Shown here: positions 33,812-42,428 of the stretch, piece after piece
How positions within the stretch are numbered: the stretch's first letter is position 1
How the letters are laid out: every line of letters starts with the position of its first letter
From: Acidobacteriota bacterium
Lineage (GTDB): Bacteria; Acidobacteriota; Terriglobia; Bryobacterales; Bryobacteraceae
Reading direction: 5' to 3'
DNA length: 64,000 nucleotides
Assembly: GCA_947470805.1 (NCBI GenBank)
Contig: CANIVU010000005.1
Coordinates: 62,001 to 126,000 of the forward strand
Translations under genes and position numbers: made by a program
The notes under the pieces: generated by a model
What the model was told of the DNA's origin: nothing
Seen by the model: only the letters and a program-made list of their open reading frames with translations
The model's database searches: none

Positions 33812-36064
33812 TTAGAGACCGAATACGAAGATAGCCGATTGCGAGGCAATGGCGACATACTGCTTGCCGTTCACCGCGTAGGAAATGGGCGACGTGATGA
33901 TCTTCGCGCCCGTGTAGTAGTGCCACAAATACTTGCCCGTTTTCGAATCGAGCGCGATCAGGTTGCCGTCGTTCGATGACGCGAAGACGACGCCCCCAGC
34001 CGTGCCCACCACGCCCGTCGCCGACGAACCGATCTGCAGCGGGAAGTCCCACTTCCGCGCGCCCGTCGTCGCTTCCAACGCACGTACCGACCCCGGCTCG
34101 CCCACCTTCGGGTCCACCTCCACGCCGCCCCCCGTGAAGCCCTCTCCAGGCACCGGACTCTTCGTCATCGACGTATAGTTCGCGCACGCCTCCCGCACAC
34201 TCACCAGGAAGAATCCCGTCGCCGGATCATAGCTCGGCGAACCCCAGTTGGCCGTCCCCGCCGCGTCCGGACAAACATAATTTCCAGCCGGCGTAGGCGT
34301 CGTATTCGGCAGCACGACAGGCCGCCCCTTGTCGTCCAACCCCTTCGCCCAAGTCTGCTTGGCGAACTCGCGCCCCGCCAGAAACTCGCCCGTGTTCCGG
34401 TCCAAAACGTAATAAAACCCATTCCGCTGGGCCGTCACCAACAGCTTCCGCTTCTGCCCCTTAATCACGCCATCAATCAACATCGGCGTCTCATTCGCGT
34501 CCCAATCATGCACATCGTGCGGCGTGAATTGGAACCACCATTTCATCTTCCCCGTGTTGGCATCCAGCGCCAGCACCGAACAGGAATACAAGTTGTCGCC
34601 CGCCCGAACCGTCCCATCATAGTCAGGACCCGGGTTTCCCGTCGCCCAGAAAATCGTATTCGTATCGGCGTCAAACGTGCCCGTCGTCCAAGTCGGCGAA
34701 CCGCCAAAATCGGCCGACGTCTCCGGGTTCCAGGTCTTCCGGTTCGGATCCCCCGGCTGCGGCGTCGAATGCGTGCGCCACAGTTTCTTCCCCGTCCGTG
34801 CATCGTAGGCGTCCACCCATCCGGTCAGCGCGCACTCGCCCGAAGTCACGCCAACGATGATCTTCCCATCAATCGCCAGCGGAGCGTGCGTAATCGAAAA
34901 GCCCTTCTTGTAATCGTCAACTTCGATGTCCCAGATCACGTTCCCGGACTTCGCATCGAGCGCCACCAGATGCGTATCCAGCGTGGCCATATAGAGCCGG
35001 TCGCCCAGAATCGCAAACCCGCGATTCGTCATCACCGTGCAGTGGCTCGCCACCTTCGGCAACCGCCGCGTGTACTGCCACAACGCCCGGCCCGTCTTCG
35101 CATCCAGCGCCGTCGCGTTGTTCAACGGCCCCGTCACGAACATCATCCCGTCTACCACCAGCGGCGTCGTCTCCACCGTGTTACCGCCCAGCTGATACGT
35201 CCACGCACTCTTCAAATTCGGCGCGTTCAGCGGCGTAATCTGCTTCAGTCCGGAGAAGTGCGTCCCCCGCAGATCGCCCCAATAGCTCAACCAGTTCTGC
35301 GGCTCGGCCTCCGATTTCTGCAGCCGCGCAAAGCTCACGTTGAAATCCGGCGCCGGCTGCCACGCGGCATTCTCGTCATAAACCATCGGCGCCTTCAGCA
35401 GGAATGCGGCAATGTCGTTGCGGTCCGCCGCCGGCAGCGCCGGATGCGGCGTCTCCTTCTTCGCCAGGGGCTTGGCCAACGTGCGCTTGTTGATCATGTG
35501 CCAACGCTGCCGCGCGTCCATCACCTGCATCGTGAACGTGTCCTCGCCCTTCACAACGCCCTGCAAACCCGCGCTCACTTCAACGGTACGAATCATCGCG
35601 CCCATCCGCTCCACCAGCGTCGACGGCTTCATATTCGCCCGCACATTCGTCAAATCCGCGCCAAAAATCCCCCCGCGCCCGGCGAACATGTGGCACCCAA
35701 AACACTTCCCCTCGCCGAAGAACAGCGTCCGCCCCCGCGCCTCATCCCCAGTCGGCCTCTCGCCACCCTTCGCGCTCAACGATTGTAGGAAAACCACAAT
35801 CGATTGCGCCTCCGCGTCCGGCATCGGAATCGCCGGCATCTGCGTGCCCGGAATGCCCTTGACGATATTCCGGACCAGATCCTCCGTCGATCCGCCGTGC
35901 TTCCATTCGCCCGTCGTCAAGTCCGGCCCGCGCCCGCCTTTGGCCGTATCGCCATGGCAGGCCGAGCAGTTCCGGACAAACAATTGGCGGCCTTCTCGAA
36001 TGGCCTCGGGGTGTTGCGCGAGTAGTGCGACCGTAGTGGCGGCGAAGAGGAATGCGATCTTCAT
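33812..36064 (-). CDS. PQQ-dependent dehydrogenase with two N-terminal cytochrome c domains
   Basis: 750 residues. Signal peptide (MKIAFLFAATTVALLAQ), then two c-type heme sites, CSACH (C33/C36/H37) and CFGCH (C121/C124/H125), then a beta-propeller of PQQ quinoprotein type from about residue 245 (SYWGDLRGTHFSGLKQITPL, LYMATLDTHLVALDAKSG, NPGPDYDGTVRAGDNLYSCS). The Trp docking motifs W-x-x-D occur repeatedly. Usual type II alcohol dehydrogenases place the cytochrome at the C-terminus; here there are two, in front. Expected to act in the periplasm on an alcohol or sugar. The gene lies 15 bp from the Gfo/Idh/MocA gene. Confidence 0.9.
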   Translation of the reverse strand: MKIAFLFAATTVALLAQHPEAIREGRQLFVRNCSACHGDTAKGGRGPDLTTGEWKHGGSTEDLVRNIVKGIPGTQMPAIPMPDAEAQSIVVFLQSLSAKGGERPTGDEARGRTLFFGEGKCFGCHMFAGRGGIFGADLTNVRANMKPSTLVERMGAMIRTVEVSAGLQGVVKGEDTFTMQVMDARQRWHMINKRTLAKPLAKKETPHPALPAADRNDIAAFLLKAPMVYDENAAWQPAPDFNVSFARLQKSEAEPQNWLSYWGDLRGTHFSGLKQITPLNAPNLKSAWTYQLGGNTVETTPLVVDGMMFVTGPLNNATALDAKTGRALWQYTRRLPKVASHCTVMTNRGFAILGDRLYMATLDTHLVALDAKSGNVIWDIEVDDYKKGFSITHAPLAIDGKIIVGVTSGECALTGWVDAYDARTGKKLWRTHSTPQPGDPNRKTWNPETSADFGGSPTWTTGTFDADTNTIFWATGNPGPDYDGTVRAGDNLYSCSVLALDANTGKMKWWFQFTPHDVHDWDANETPMLIDGVIKGQKRKLLVTAQRNGFYYVLDRNTGEFLAGREFAKQTWAKGLDDKGRPVVLPNTTPTPAGNYVCPDAAGTANWGSPSYDPATGFFLVSVREACANYTSMTKSPVPGEGFTGGGVEVDPKVGEPGSVRALEATTGARKWDFPLQIGSSATGVVGTAGGVVFASSNDGNLIALDSKTGKYLWHYYTGAKIITSPISYAVNGKQYVAIASQSAIFVFGL

Positions 36065-36079
36065 GCGCCTTTTATGAAA

Positions 36080-37396
36080 TCACACTTCCAGCTTCCAGGG
36101 CTTGCGCAGCGGCCGCGAGAGCATCGCGTTCGCCGTCTCATCGCCGATACATTTCTCCGCCACCGGGTCCCACCGTAGATTCCGCCCCAGCCGCAAACTG
36201 ATGTTCCCCAGATGCGCGATCGAAATCGACCGATGCGCATGCTCAATCGGCGCGATCGGTTCCTTCCGCGTCTGCACGCAATCGATGAAATTCCGGAAGT
36301 GGTTCTCGCTGTTATAAAGCTGCGTATCGCCAGCCCCCGGCGCATAATCCAACAGCGCCTGCGGACTCGCCTCAATCGCCCCGCGGTTCACCCACACCCA
36401 TCCCTCCGTCCCCTGGAACGTCACCCCGCCCCGCACCCGGCTCGATACCGTCAGCGTCACCCCATTCGCATATTCCGCATCAAACATGAAGTCCGTCGCC
36501 GTGTTGTACAGCTTCTCCTTCGCCCACTGCGCCTGGCCCTTCTTAATCGCCACCGGCCCGGTCGTCTCCGTCCCCATGCCCCACTGCGCGATGTCCGGAT
36601 GATGCCCGCCCCAATCGGTAATCTGCCCGCCGGAATAATCCAGAATCCAGCGAAAGTTCACGTGGCACCGCCCCGGCGCATACGGCGCCTCGGGCGCGGG
36701 CCCCAGCCACATGTCGTAGTTGAACCCCTCCGGCACCGGCTCCGGCTCCTGCCGGTGCGCCGTTTTGCCGAAGTCCGGAATCCCGCCCGGAAGCCCGCAC
36801 AACACCGTCTGCAACTTCCCAATCCGCCCATTCCGCACAATCTCGCAAGCCTTCCGGAACCGCACATCGCTCCGCTGCTGGCTCCCGCACTGGAAGATGC
36901 GTTTGTACTTCTTCACCGCCTCCACCATCGCCCGCCCCTCGCCAATCGTCAGCGATAGCGGCTTCTGCCCATAAATATCCTTGCCCGCCTTCGCCGCCGC
37001 CGTCACCGCCACGCCGTGCCAGTGATCGGGCAGCGCAATGTGCACCGCGTCCACGTCGCCCCGTGCCAGAACCTGCCGGAAATCGTCGAACGCCGTCACG
37101 CCCTTGTACGTCCCGGCGCGCTTCTCCCGCGCGTAGTGCCACTCCACCCAGCTCCGCGCCGGCTCGCGCCCCGCAATGCCGCCGTCCCAATACCCCGGCG
37201 ATTCGCGATTCACATCGCACACCCCCGTCACCTGCACGCGCTCGTCGCGCAGGTAGGCCTTCATATCGTTGAAGCCCTGATTACCGGTGCCAATGATGGC
37301 GACAGTGGTCCGATTACTCGGCGCCACCGCGCCGTTCAACCCAAGCGCGGTACCGGGAATAATCGCGGGAGCAAGTAAAAAGTGGCGGCGTTTCAT
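36080..37396 (-). CDS. Gfo/Idh/MocA-family oxidoreductase, Tat-exported
   Basis: 438 residues. Tat signal KRRHFLLAPAIIPGTALGLNG, then the Rossmann NAD(P) site TTVAIIGTGNQGFNDM, VHIALPDHWHGVAVTAAAKA (with the family HW), GKDIYGQKPLSLTIGEGRAM (catalytic EKP-type Lys, here QKP) and a C-terminal beta-sheet with GVTFQGTEGWVWVNRG. It belongs to the exported Gfo/Idh group common in Planctomycetes and Acidobacteria. Such enzymes oxidise or isomerise sugars, often with tightly bound NADP. Only 7 bp from the exported protein gene upstream. Confidence 0.9.
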   Translation of the reverse strand: MKRRHFLLAPAIIPGTALGLNGAVAPSNRTTVAIIGTGNQGFNDMKAYLRDERVQVTGVCDVNRESPGYWDGGIAGREPARSWVEWHYAREKRAGTYKGVTAFDDFRQVLARGDVDAVHIALPDHWHGVAVTAAAKAGKDIYGQKPLSLTIGEGRAMVEAVKKYKRIFQCGSQQRSDVRFRKACEIVRNGRIGKLQTVLCGLPGGIPDFGKTAHRQEPEPVPEGFNYDMWLGPAPEAPYAPGRCHVNFRWILDYSGGQITDWGGHHPDIAQWGMGTETTGPVAIKKGQAQWAKEKLYNTATDFMFDAEYANGVTLTVSSRVRGGVTFQGTEGWVWVNRGAIEASPQALLDYAPGAGDTQLYNSENHFRNFIDCVQTRKEPIAPIEHAHRSISIAHLGNISLRLGRNLRWDPVAEKCIGDETANAMLSRPLRKPWKLEV

Positions 37397-37403
37397 TCGC
37401 CGT

Positions 37404-38273
37404 TTATTGTATCGGAGCCAGCCAGAACTCCTGCATCCGCTTATCGGAAATCAACGATTGCGGCGGTAACGCATCCACGCCCACGTACCCCAACTCATTC
37501 TGCGCAATCCGCGAAACCTTCCCGCCCGCCACCTGAAACTTATACGTCCGATGTGTCTTCCCCAACGCCCGCAGCTCCAACGTATACGCCCCCGGCGCGT
37601 TCATCAACGCCGCCCACTTCACCGGCCCCCCGCCATGCCCCGTCCGCACTTCGGGGTGAAAATACTCCCACGAAGCATCGGACACCACGCCCTCCACCAG
37701 CCCAATCTGTTTCGCCCCCTGCAGCAAATGCATCGTGTACGGCACCTGCCGCTGCGTCCCGCCAAACTCCCGCGTACTCAGCCAAATTCCCACTTCAACG
37801 GACTGCCCCGTATCCTCCACCGGCCCCACCAGAAACGCCGTCTTCGCCCACGGCCCGCTCCGCACCATCTCCGTCTTCGGATCAAACGCGTCGCCGCCCT
37901 TCACAGAAGCCACGCTGAACGAGTACGCGCTAATCTCCTTCCCGCCCATCTCCACCGCCATCGTGTAATCGCCCGGTCCAATAGGCCCAAACCCCATCCG
38001 CCCATCGGCGGCCTTCAAATTGCCAAACACCGTATGCGGCGGCCACGGTTCAATCACCATATTCTTCGTCACCACCGCCGCCCCGCCTTTCTTGATCAGA
38101 AGCCGGGCTTTCGTCTCCCCCGCCGGCGGAAACAGCACCGGCACGGACTCTGCCATCATGAACTCCCCCCTTTGCGGGAAGAAGCGAATCTTCAACAGCG
38201 CGTCCATGGCGACGTGCGTCGGATACGGCTGCGCCAAAGCAGCCACGGAGAGAAGCAGAAGAAGGGAGCGCAT
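37404..38273 (-). CDS. Exported protein of unknown function in the sugar-acid cluster
   Basis: 289 residues from the ATG at 38273 (MRSLLLLLSVAALAQP, a signal peptide). Mature sequence is beta-sandwich-like, with repeated strand pairs: FMMAESVPVLFPPAGETKAR, FGPIGPGDYTMAVEMGGKEI, VEVGIWLSTREFGGTQRQVP and ALMNAPGAYTLELRALGKTH. The two G-x-Y-T segments suggest two related immunoglobulin-like domains. No known family. It comes between the thioesterase (44 bp) and the Gfo/Idh/MocA gene (7 bp), so it probably belongs to the same transcript. Confidence 0.65.
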   Translation of the reverse strand: MRSLLLLLSVAALAQPYPTHVAMDALLKIRFFPQRGEFMMAESVPVLFPPAGETKARLLIKKGGAAVVTKNMVIEPWPPHTVFGNLKAADGRMGFGPIGPGDYTMAVEMGGKEISAYSFSVASVKGGDAFDPKTEMVRSGPWAKTAFLVGPVEDTGQSVEVGIWLSTREFGGTQRQVPYTMHLLQGAKQIGLVEGVVSDASWEYFHPEVRTGHGGGPVKWAALMNAPGAYTLELRALGKTHRTYKFQVAGGKVSRIAQNELGYVGVDALPPQSLISDKRMQEFWLAPIQ

Positions 38274-38317
38274 AGAACTACCAATCAACTCGCAGATCCC
38301 CCGCCCAACGGTTCAAA

Positions 38318-38704
38318 CTATTTTCGCTTTGCCAACCCCGCCGCGAACCGCTCCACGTCAATCAACGCCCGCTCGTGCAACCCCTCGCCCACAATCCCAT
38401 GTGCCCCCTCGGCAAACACTTTGAACGTCAACGTCTTCGCCGTCTGCTCCACCACTTCCGCCCGAAACGTCACCCGCGATCCAAACCCCGCCGCCGATAC
38501 ATGCCGCACATTCACCACCGTCCCCACCGTGTCCCACCCCGCCGGCAACAGCGGCTTTACCGCGTCGCGCGACGTCTTCTCCATCCACAGAATCATCCAC
38601 GGCGTCCCCAGCACCCGCGCCCCCGCGTGCCCCAGAAACGACACCGCTGTGTCATCGTCCACCATGATCGATTGCTCGTGTTGAATGCCCACCAAATCCT
38701 GCAT
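38318..38704 (-). CDS. Thioesterase, FlK-type hotdog fold
   Basis: 128 residues. The C-terminal half reads VGTVVNVRHVSAAGFGSRVT, FRAEVVEQTAKTLTFKVFAE and GIVGEGLHERALID. This is the pattern of fluoroacetyl-CoA-thioesterase-like hotdog proteins (the catalytic Thr/Glu/His group, with His in VRHVSAAG and Glu in GEGLHER). The enzyme likely hydrolyses an acyl-CoA. It starts directly after the otnC stop, so it is cotranscribed with otnK and otnC. A thioesterase is not a usual partner of that pair. Confidence 0.8.
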   Translation of the reverse strand: MQDLVGIQHEQSIMVDDDTAVSFLGHAGARVLGTPWMILWMEKTSRDAVKPLLPAGWDTVGTVVNVRHVSAAGFGSRVTFRAEVVEQTAKTLTFKVFAEGAHGIVGEGLHERALIDVERFAAGLAKRK

Positions 38705-39340
38705 TTATTTGTTCCCGAATACCCTTTCAATCTCGTCCCGCTGCTCGGCCGTCAACAGTCGCAACGTCTCGTTCCGCGACGCGAAGTACAACTTGCACGT
38801 CTCCTCCAACTCCTCCGCCCGGTCCACGGCTTCGCTCATATTCCGCCCCAACGCCACCAGCCCGTGATTCCGCAACAACAGACAATTCGACCGCGCCGCC
38901 GCCTCCCCAATCACCACGGCCAGATTCTCCGACCCCGGCCGGCAATACGGCACCACCGCCAACGGCGCCACCCGCATCAGGTAATAAGGCGTGAACACCG
39001 GCAGCGGCGCCGCCTCGTCCAAGCTGTCCAAACAAGACAACAAAACCGACCACGTCGAATGCAAATGCACAATCGCCCTCGCCGAAGGCGCGGCCGCATA
39101 AGCCGCCAAATGAAACGGAAACTCCTTCGACGCCTTGTTCCCGTTCAACGCCCCGCCCTCGAGGTCAATCTCCGCCAGCGCTTCCACCGTCGTGTGCCGC
39201 AACGATTGCCCCGTCGGCGTAATGAACACGTGGTCCCCCGCCCGGACACTCAAATTGCCCGTCGACCCAAACGCATACCCCCGCGCGTGAAAACTCACCG
39301 CCGCATCGCACAATGCTTCCAATTCCGAGGAAAAATCCAT
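38705..39340 (-). CDS. otnC: 3-oxo-tetronate 4-phosphate decarboxylase (class II aldolase fold)
   Basis: 211 residues. Class II aldolase/adducin fold with the metal-binding His set: VHLHSTWSVLLSCLD (two His), the acid EFPFHL and LLLRNHGLVALG (third His). Together with otnK directly upstream (one base gap) this matches the OtnC branch of the family, which decarboxylates 3-oxo-tetronate 4-phosphate to dihydroxyacetone phosphate. A plain fuculose-type aldolase is the main alternative; the operon context argues against it. N-terminus MDFSSELEALCDAAVSFHAR gives a normal start. Confidence 0.85.
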   Translation of the reverse strand: MDFSSELEALCDAAVSFHARGYAFGSTGNLSVRAGDHVFITPTGQSLRHTTVEALAEIDLEGGALNGNKASKEFPFHLAAYAAAPSARAIVHLHSTWSVLLSCLDSLDEAAPLPVFTPYYLMRVAPLAVVPYCRPGSENLAVVIGEAAARSNCLLLRNHGLVALGRNMSEAVDRAEELEETCKLYFASRNETLRLLTAEQRDEIERVFGNK

Positions 39341-39341
39341 C

Positions 39342-40571
39342 TCAGCTATTCTCCAACGCCTTCCGGAAAAAGTCCGGACTGCCGAAATTCCCAGACTTCA
39401 ACACCAGCGTAATCGGCGGCCCGCCCACCGGCCGGATCGCCGGCACGCCCGGGTCGATGATCCGCGTCACCTCCGCCGCCTCCACGCCCAGCGCCGCCGT
39501 CACCGCGCCCGACGTCTCCCCGCCCGCCACGATCAGCCGTGTAATTTCATCGGCCAACGTCGCCGCAATCACGCCGAACAACGTTTCCAACTCTTCCGCC
39601 ACCAGCCGCGCGTCCAACCCCGTCGCGTCCCGCTCCTCCGCCGTCGCCGACGACCGGATCACCGCGTGCCCCTGCTCCCGCATCTGCCGCCGCGCTTCTT
39701 TCAAAATCCGCCCCGTCTCCGCCTCCGGATCCCGCGTCAACTCCATCGCGTTCACGTTCGCCTGCTGCCCGCCCAATCGTTCCAACTGCGCCAGCGTCGC
39801 CGCCGAACAACTCCCCGCCAGAATCAGCGCCGCCCCCTGCGTATGCAGCGTCAGGCCCGGCTCATGCGGCGTCAGCCATCCGCGCCGCAGCCAGACTTTC
39901 GGCAACGCCATCCCCAGCCCGCTCCCGCCCGTCAACAAAGGGAAATCGGCAAACGCCTCCGCAATCGCATCCAAATCCCCATCGGTAATCGCATCGGCCA
40001 GCGCGATCTCCACGCCGTCGGTCTCCATCTGCTGCGCCGCAATCGCCAGGTCCCCCGCCACAGCCGCTAGCGGCAATACGCCCACCCGGCTCGGCGTCTG
40101 CCGCCCCAGCCACCGCACCAGATTCGAATCCGTCATCGGGTTCAACGGATGGTTCCGCATCGGCGATTCATGCAGCGGCACGCCGTTCACGAACAGGTGC
40201 CCCAAATACTGCGTCCGCCCGTTCACCGGCAGCGCCGGCACGGCCAAAGTAAACGGCTCGCCCAATTCATTCATCAGCGCATCGGTGATCGGGCCGATGT
40301 TCCCCTTCGGCGTCGAATCGAACGTCGAACAGTATTTCGAAAACACCTGTCGCGGATGATGCACCCGCAGTCGCGCCAGCGCGTCCACCGACATCTGCAC
40401 CGCCCGCGCCGGTGCCAGCGATCGCGATTTCAAGCAAACCACGGCGGCATCGTAACCAGCCGGCACCGCCCCGTCGCCAAATACGAGCACCGTTCGCGCG
40501 CCGTTCTCATGCAGCATCCCGGCCAGATCGGTCCCGCCGGTGAAGTCGTCAGCAATCGCAGCAAAAATCAT
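39342..40571 (-). CDS. otnK: Four-carbon acid sugar kinase, 3-oxo-tetronate kinase
   Basis: 409 residues. The N-terminal motif IADDFTGGTDLAGML (about 6-20) and the C-terminal GGETSGAVTAALGV are diagnostic for the OtnK/YgbK (DUF1537) kinases. The sequence GPITDALMNELGEPFTLAVP also fits. OtnK phosphorylates 3-oxo-tetronates (from L-threonate, D-erythronate and related acids). First gene of the cluster, with its start at 40571, 31 bp from the lacI start on the other strand. The isomerase OtnI and the dehydrogenase LtnD/DenD are not next to it; the Gfo/Idh or PQQ enzyme might replace them. Confidence 0.9.
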   Translation of the reverse strand: MIFAAIADDFTGGTDLAGMLHENGARTVLVFGDGAVPAGYDAAVVCLKSRSLAPARAVQMSVDALARLRVHHPRQVFSKYCSTFDSTPKGNIGPITDALMNELGEPFTLAVPALPVNGRTQYLGHLFVNGVPLHESPMRNHPLNPMTDSNLVRWLGRQTPSRVGVLPLAAVAGDLAIAAQQMETDGVEIALADAITDGDLDAIAEAFADFPLLTGGSGLGMALPKVWLRRGWLTPHEPGLTLHTQGAALILAGSCSAATLAQLERLGGQQANVNAMELTRDPEAETGRILKEARRQMREQGHAVIRSSATAEERDATGLDARLVAEELETLFGVIAATLADEITRLIVAGGETSGAVTAALGVEAAEVTRIIDPGVPAIRPVGGPPITLVLKSGNFGSPDFFRKALENS

Positions 40572-40586
40572 GTCGTTCCCGGCCAG

Positions 40587-40592
40587 TATAAT
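40587..40592 (+). promoter_or_regulatory. TATAAT hexamer just upstream of lacI
   Basis: A perfect TATAAT sits 11 bases before the GTG at 40603 and overlaps an in-frame ATG at 40591. A transcript from it would start close to 40599. No good -35 box is visible at 17-18 bp upstream. Confidence 0.5.
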
Positions 40593-40602
40593 GGCTATTT
40601 CA

Positions 40603-41586
40603 GTGGCAACAATCTACGACGTCGCTAAACTCGCTCGCGTCTCGACCTACACAGTCTCTTGCGTCGTCAATAAATCGGCCTACGTTAGCCCGGAACTGAC
40701 CGAACGCGTCCTCGCCGCCGTGAAGCAGTTGGACTATACCCCCAACGCCGTCGCGCGCAGCCTGCAAACCCGCACCACCAAGACCATCGGCATGTTGATC
40801 CCCGACATCGCTAACCCCTTCTACGCCCGCGTCGTCCGCGGCGTCGAGGACCGTCTCTCCAAAGACGGCTACTCCCTTCTTTTGGGGAATACCTACAACG
40901 AAGTCGCCGCCCAAACCCGCTATCTGAGCCTCTTCCGCGGTCGCCAGGTCGACGCCCTGCTCCTCTTCATGGCCTCCGGCGGCGAAGCCGCTGTCCAGCG
41001 TCTCGTCGAAGAAAAGCGCCCCGTCGTCTGCGTCGGCCGCATCCCCCAGGATTTCGATTGCGACTCCGTCAGCGCCGACAACATCACCGGCACCCGCCTC
41101 GCCATCGACCATCTCATCAAAAAGGGCCACAAAACCATCGGCCTCGTCGCCGGCGAACTCGCCCTCTCCGCCGGTATGGACCGCGTCAAAGGCTGGCGCG
41201 CCGCATTGAAAAAGCGAAAACTCCTCGCCGACGATTCCCTCATCGAAGCCGGCGATTGGACCGAAGTCTCCGGCTGCGAAGCCACCCACCGCCTCCTCGA
41301 CCACTCCCCCCAACCCACCGCCATCTTCGCCGCCAACTTCCTCATGATGACCGGCGTCCTCCGCGCCCTCCTGGAACGCGGCATCGCCGTCCCCCAACAG
41401 GTCGAAGTCGCCAGTTCCGACGATTCCGAATGGCTCGACGTCTTCACCCCCGCCATCACCACCGTCGCCCTGCCCAGCTACGATATGGGCCAGCAAGCGG
41501 CCGACCTCGCCCTCGCCCGCCTCAAAGACCCCAAACGCCCCTTCACCAAGGTCGTCCTCGAACCCGCCCTCCGCGTCCGCGGGTAA
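40603..41586 (+). CDS. LacI-family transcription regulator
   Basis: 327 residues from GTG at 40603, which gives MATIYDVAKLARVSTYTVSC, exactly the usual LacI start; an ATG four codons upstream overlaps the TATAAT. HTH (residues 4-25), hinge helix (NAVARSLQTRTTKTIGMLIP), then a periplasmic-binding-protein-like effector domain (PDIANPFYARVVRGVEDRLS, VDALLLFMASGGEAA). It is divergent from otnK, so it very likely controls the cluster from 32.3 to 40.6 kb, with a sugar acid or its phosphate as effector. The hinge shows L-Q-T-R, acceptable for base-specific minor-groove contact. Confidence 0.9.
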   Translation: MATIYDVAKLARVSTYTVSCVVNKSAYVSPELTERVLAAVKQLDYTPNAVARSLQTRTTKTIGMLIPDIANPFYARVVRGVEDRLSKDGYSLLLGNTYNEVAAQTRYLSLFRGRQVDALLLFMASGGEAAVQRLVEEKRPVVCVGRIPQDFDCDSVSADNITGTRLAIDHLIKKGHKTIGLVAGELALSAGMDRVKGWRAALKKRKLLADDSLIEAGDWTEVSGCEATHRLLDHSPQPTAIFAANFLMMTGVLRALLERGIAVPQQVEVASSDDSEWLDVFTPAITTVALPSYDMGQQAADLALARLKDPKRPFTKVVLEPALRVRG

Positions 41587-41638
41587 TTCGGAACCAAATG
41601 CGTGCGGTACCCATCCAATACTCGTGTCACCGCGCGAA

Positions 41639-41668
41639 TTGTCGATAAGCCGTAGTGACTGATACAGT
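41639..41668 (+). promoter_or_regulatory. Candidate sigma-70 promoter for the gene at 41701
   Basis: TTGTCG (41639-41644), 18-bp spacer, TACAGT (41663-41668), 32 bases before the TTG start. Both hexamers differ from consensus at two or three positions. Confidence 0.35.
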
Positions 41669-41700
41669 GGGAAAGCTCTCATCTTGGGTCGAGGTATTCG

Positions 41701-42414
41701 TTGAATCGTTCTTTGCTCCTGTTTTTGCTTGCGATGGCCGTTCCCATTTTCGGGGATGAGGTCGCAGCGGATAACACTAACCAACTCAGCCAGCAGGTCC
41801 TGGCCCGCTATTTTGCGGCGATCAACGAACAGTCTCCAAAAACGCGTGGCTTGGAGATGGATATGGATTTCTCCGCCCGCCTCCCGCGCCTGAAAAAAGA
41901 AGGCGCCATGCTCGCCCGCCGCATCGTCTCTTCCCTCGGCAAAATCAGCTACGTCGTCAAAACCTTCACCGGCGATAGCACGGTAAAGAACTACGTCATC
42001 ATCAAGTACATGTCCGGCGAAGTGGAGGTGGCCGACAAGGAAAAGGCGATCGACGCCTCCATCACGCCCAAAAACTACAAGTTCAAATACAAGCGCATGG
42101 AAGCCTTCAACGGCCGCCAGACCCACATCTTCGAACTCAATCCGCGCAAAAAACAGCTCGGCCTCTTCAAAGGCGAACTCTGGATCGACGATGAAAACGC
42201 TCTCCCCGTTCGCGAAGTCGGCATGCTCGTCAAAAGCCCCTCCGTCTTCCTGAAAAAGGTCAACTTCACCCGTACCTACGGCATGTTCAACGGCACCGCC
42301 CTCCCCGCCCGCGTCGAAAGTACCGTCGAAACCCGCATCGCCGGCAAAGCCGAACTCGATATTCGTTACACCAACTTCGCCCCCGAAACGCCCGCCGCTC
42401 CCACCACTCCCTGA
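41701..42414 (+). CDS. Outer-membrane lipoprotein-sorting-like exported protein
   Basis: 237 residues from TTG at 41701 (MNRSLLLFLLAMAVPIFG, signal peptide). The fold follows LolA/LolB-like carriers: QQVLARYFAAINEQSPKTRG at the front, then beta-strands with basic pairs (MEAFNGRQTHIFELNPRKKQ, GLFKGELWIDDENALPVREV), where LWID-ENALPVR is the family mark. The C-terminus is Pro/Thr-rich (APETPAAPTTP). Expected in the periplasm with a lipid or polymer cargo. A sulfatase gene follows after 14 bp. Confidence 0.75.
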   Translation: MNRSLLLFLLAMAVPIFGDEVAADNTNQLSQQVLARYFAAINEQSPKTRGLEMDMDFSARLPRLKKEGAMLARRIVSSLGKISYVVKTFTGDSTVKNYVIIKYMSGEVEVADKEKAIDASITPKNYKFKYKRMEAFNGRQTHIFELNPRKKQLGLFKGELWIDDENALPVREVGMLVKSPSVFLKKVNFTRTYGMFNGTALPARVESTVETRIAGKAELDIRYTNFAPETPAAPTTP

Positions 42415-42428
42415 GATACAATCCCGCC

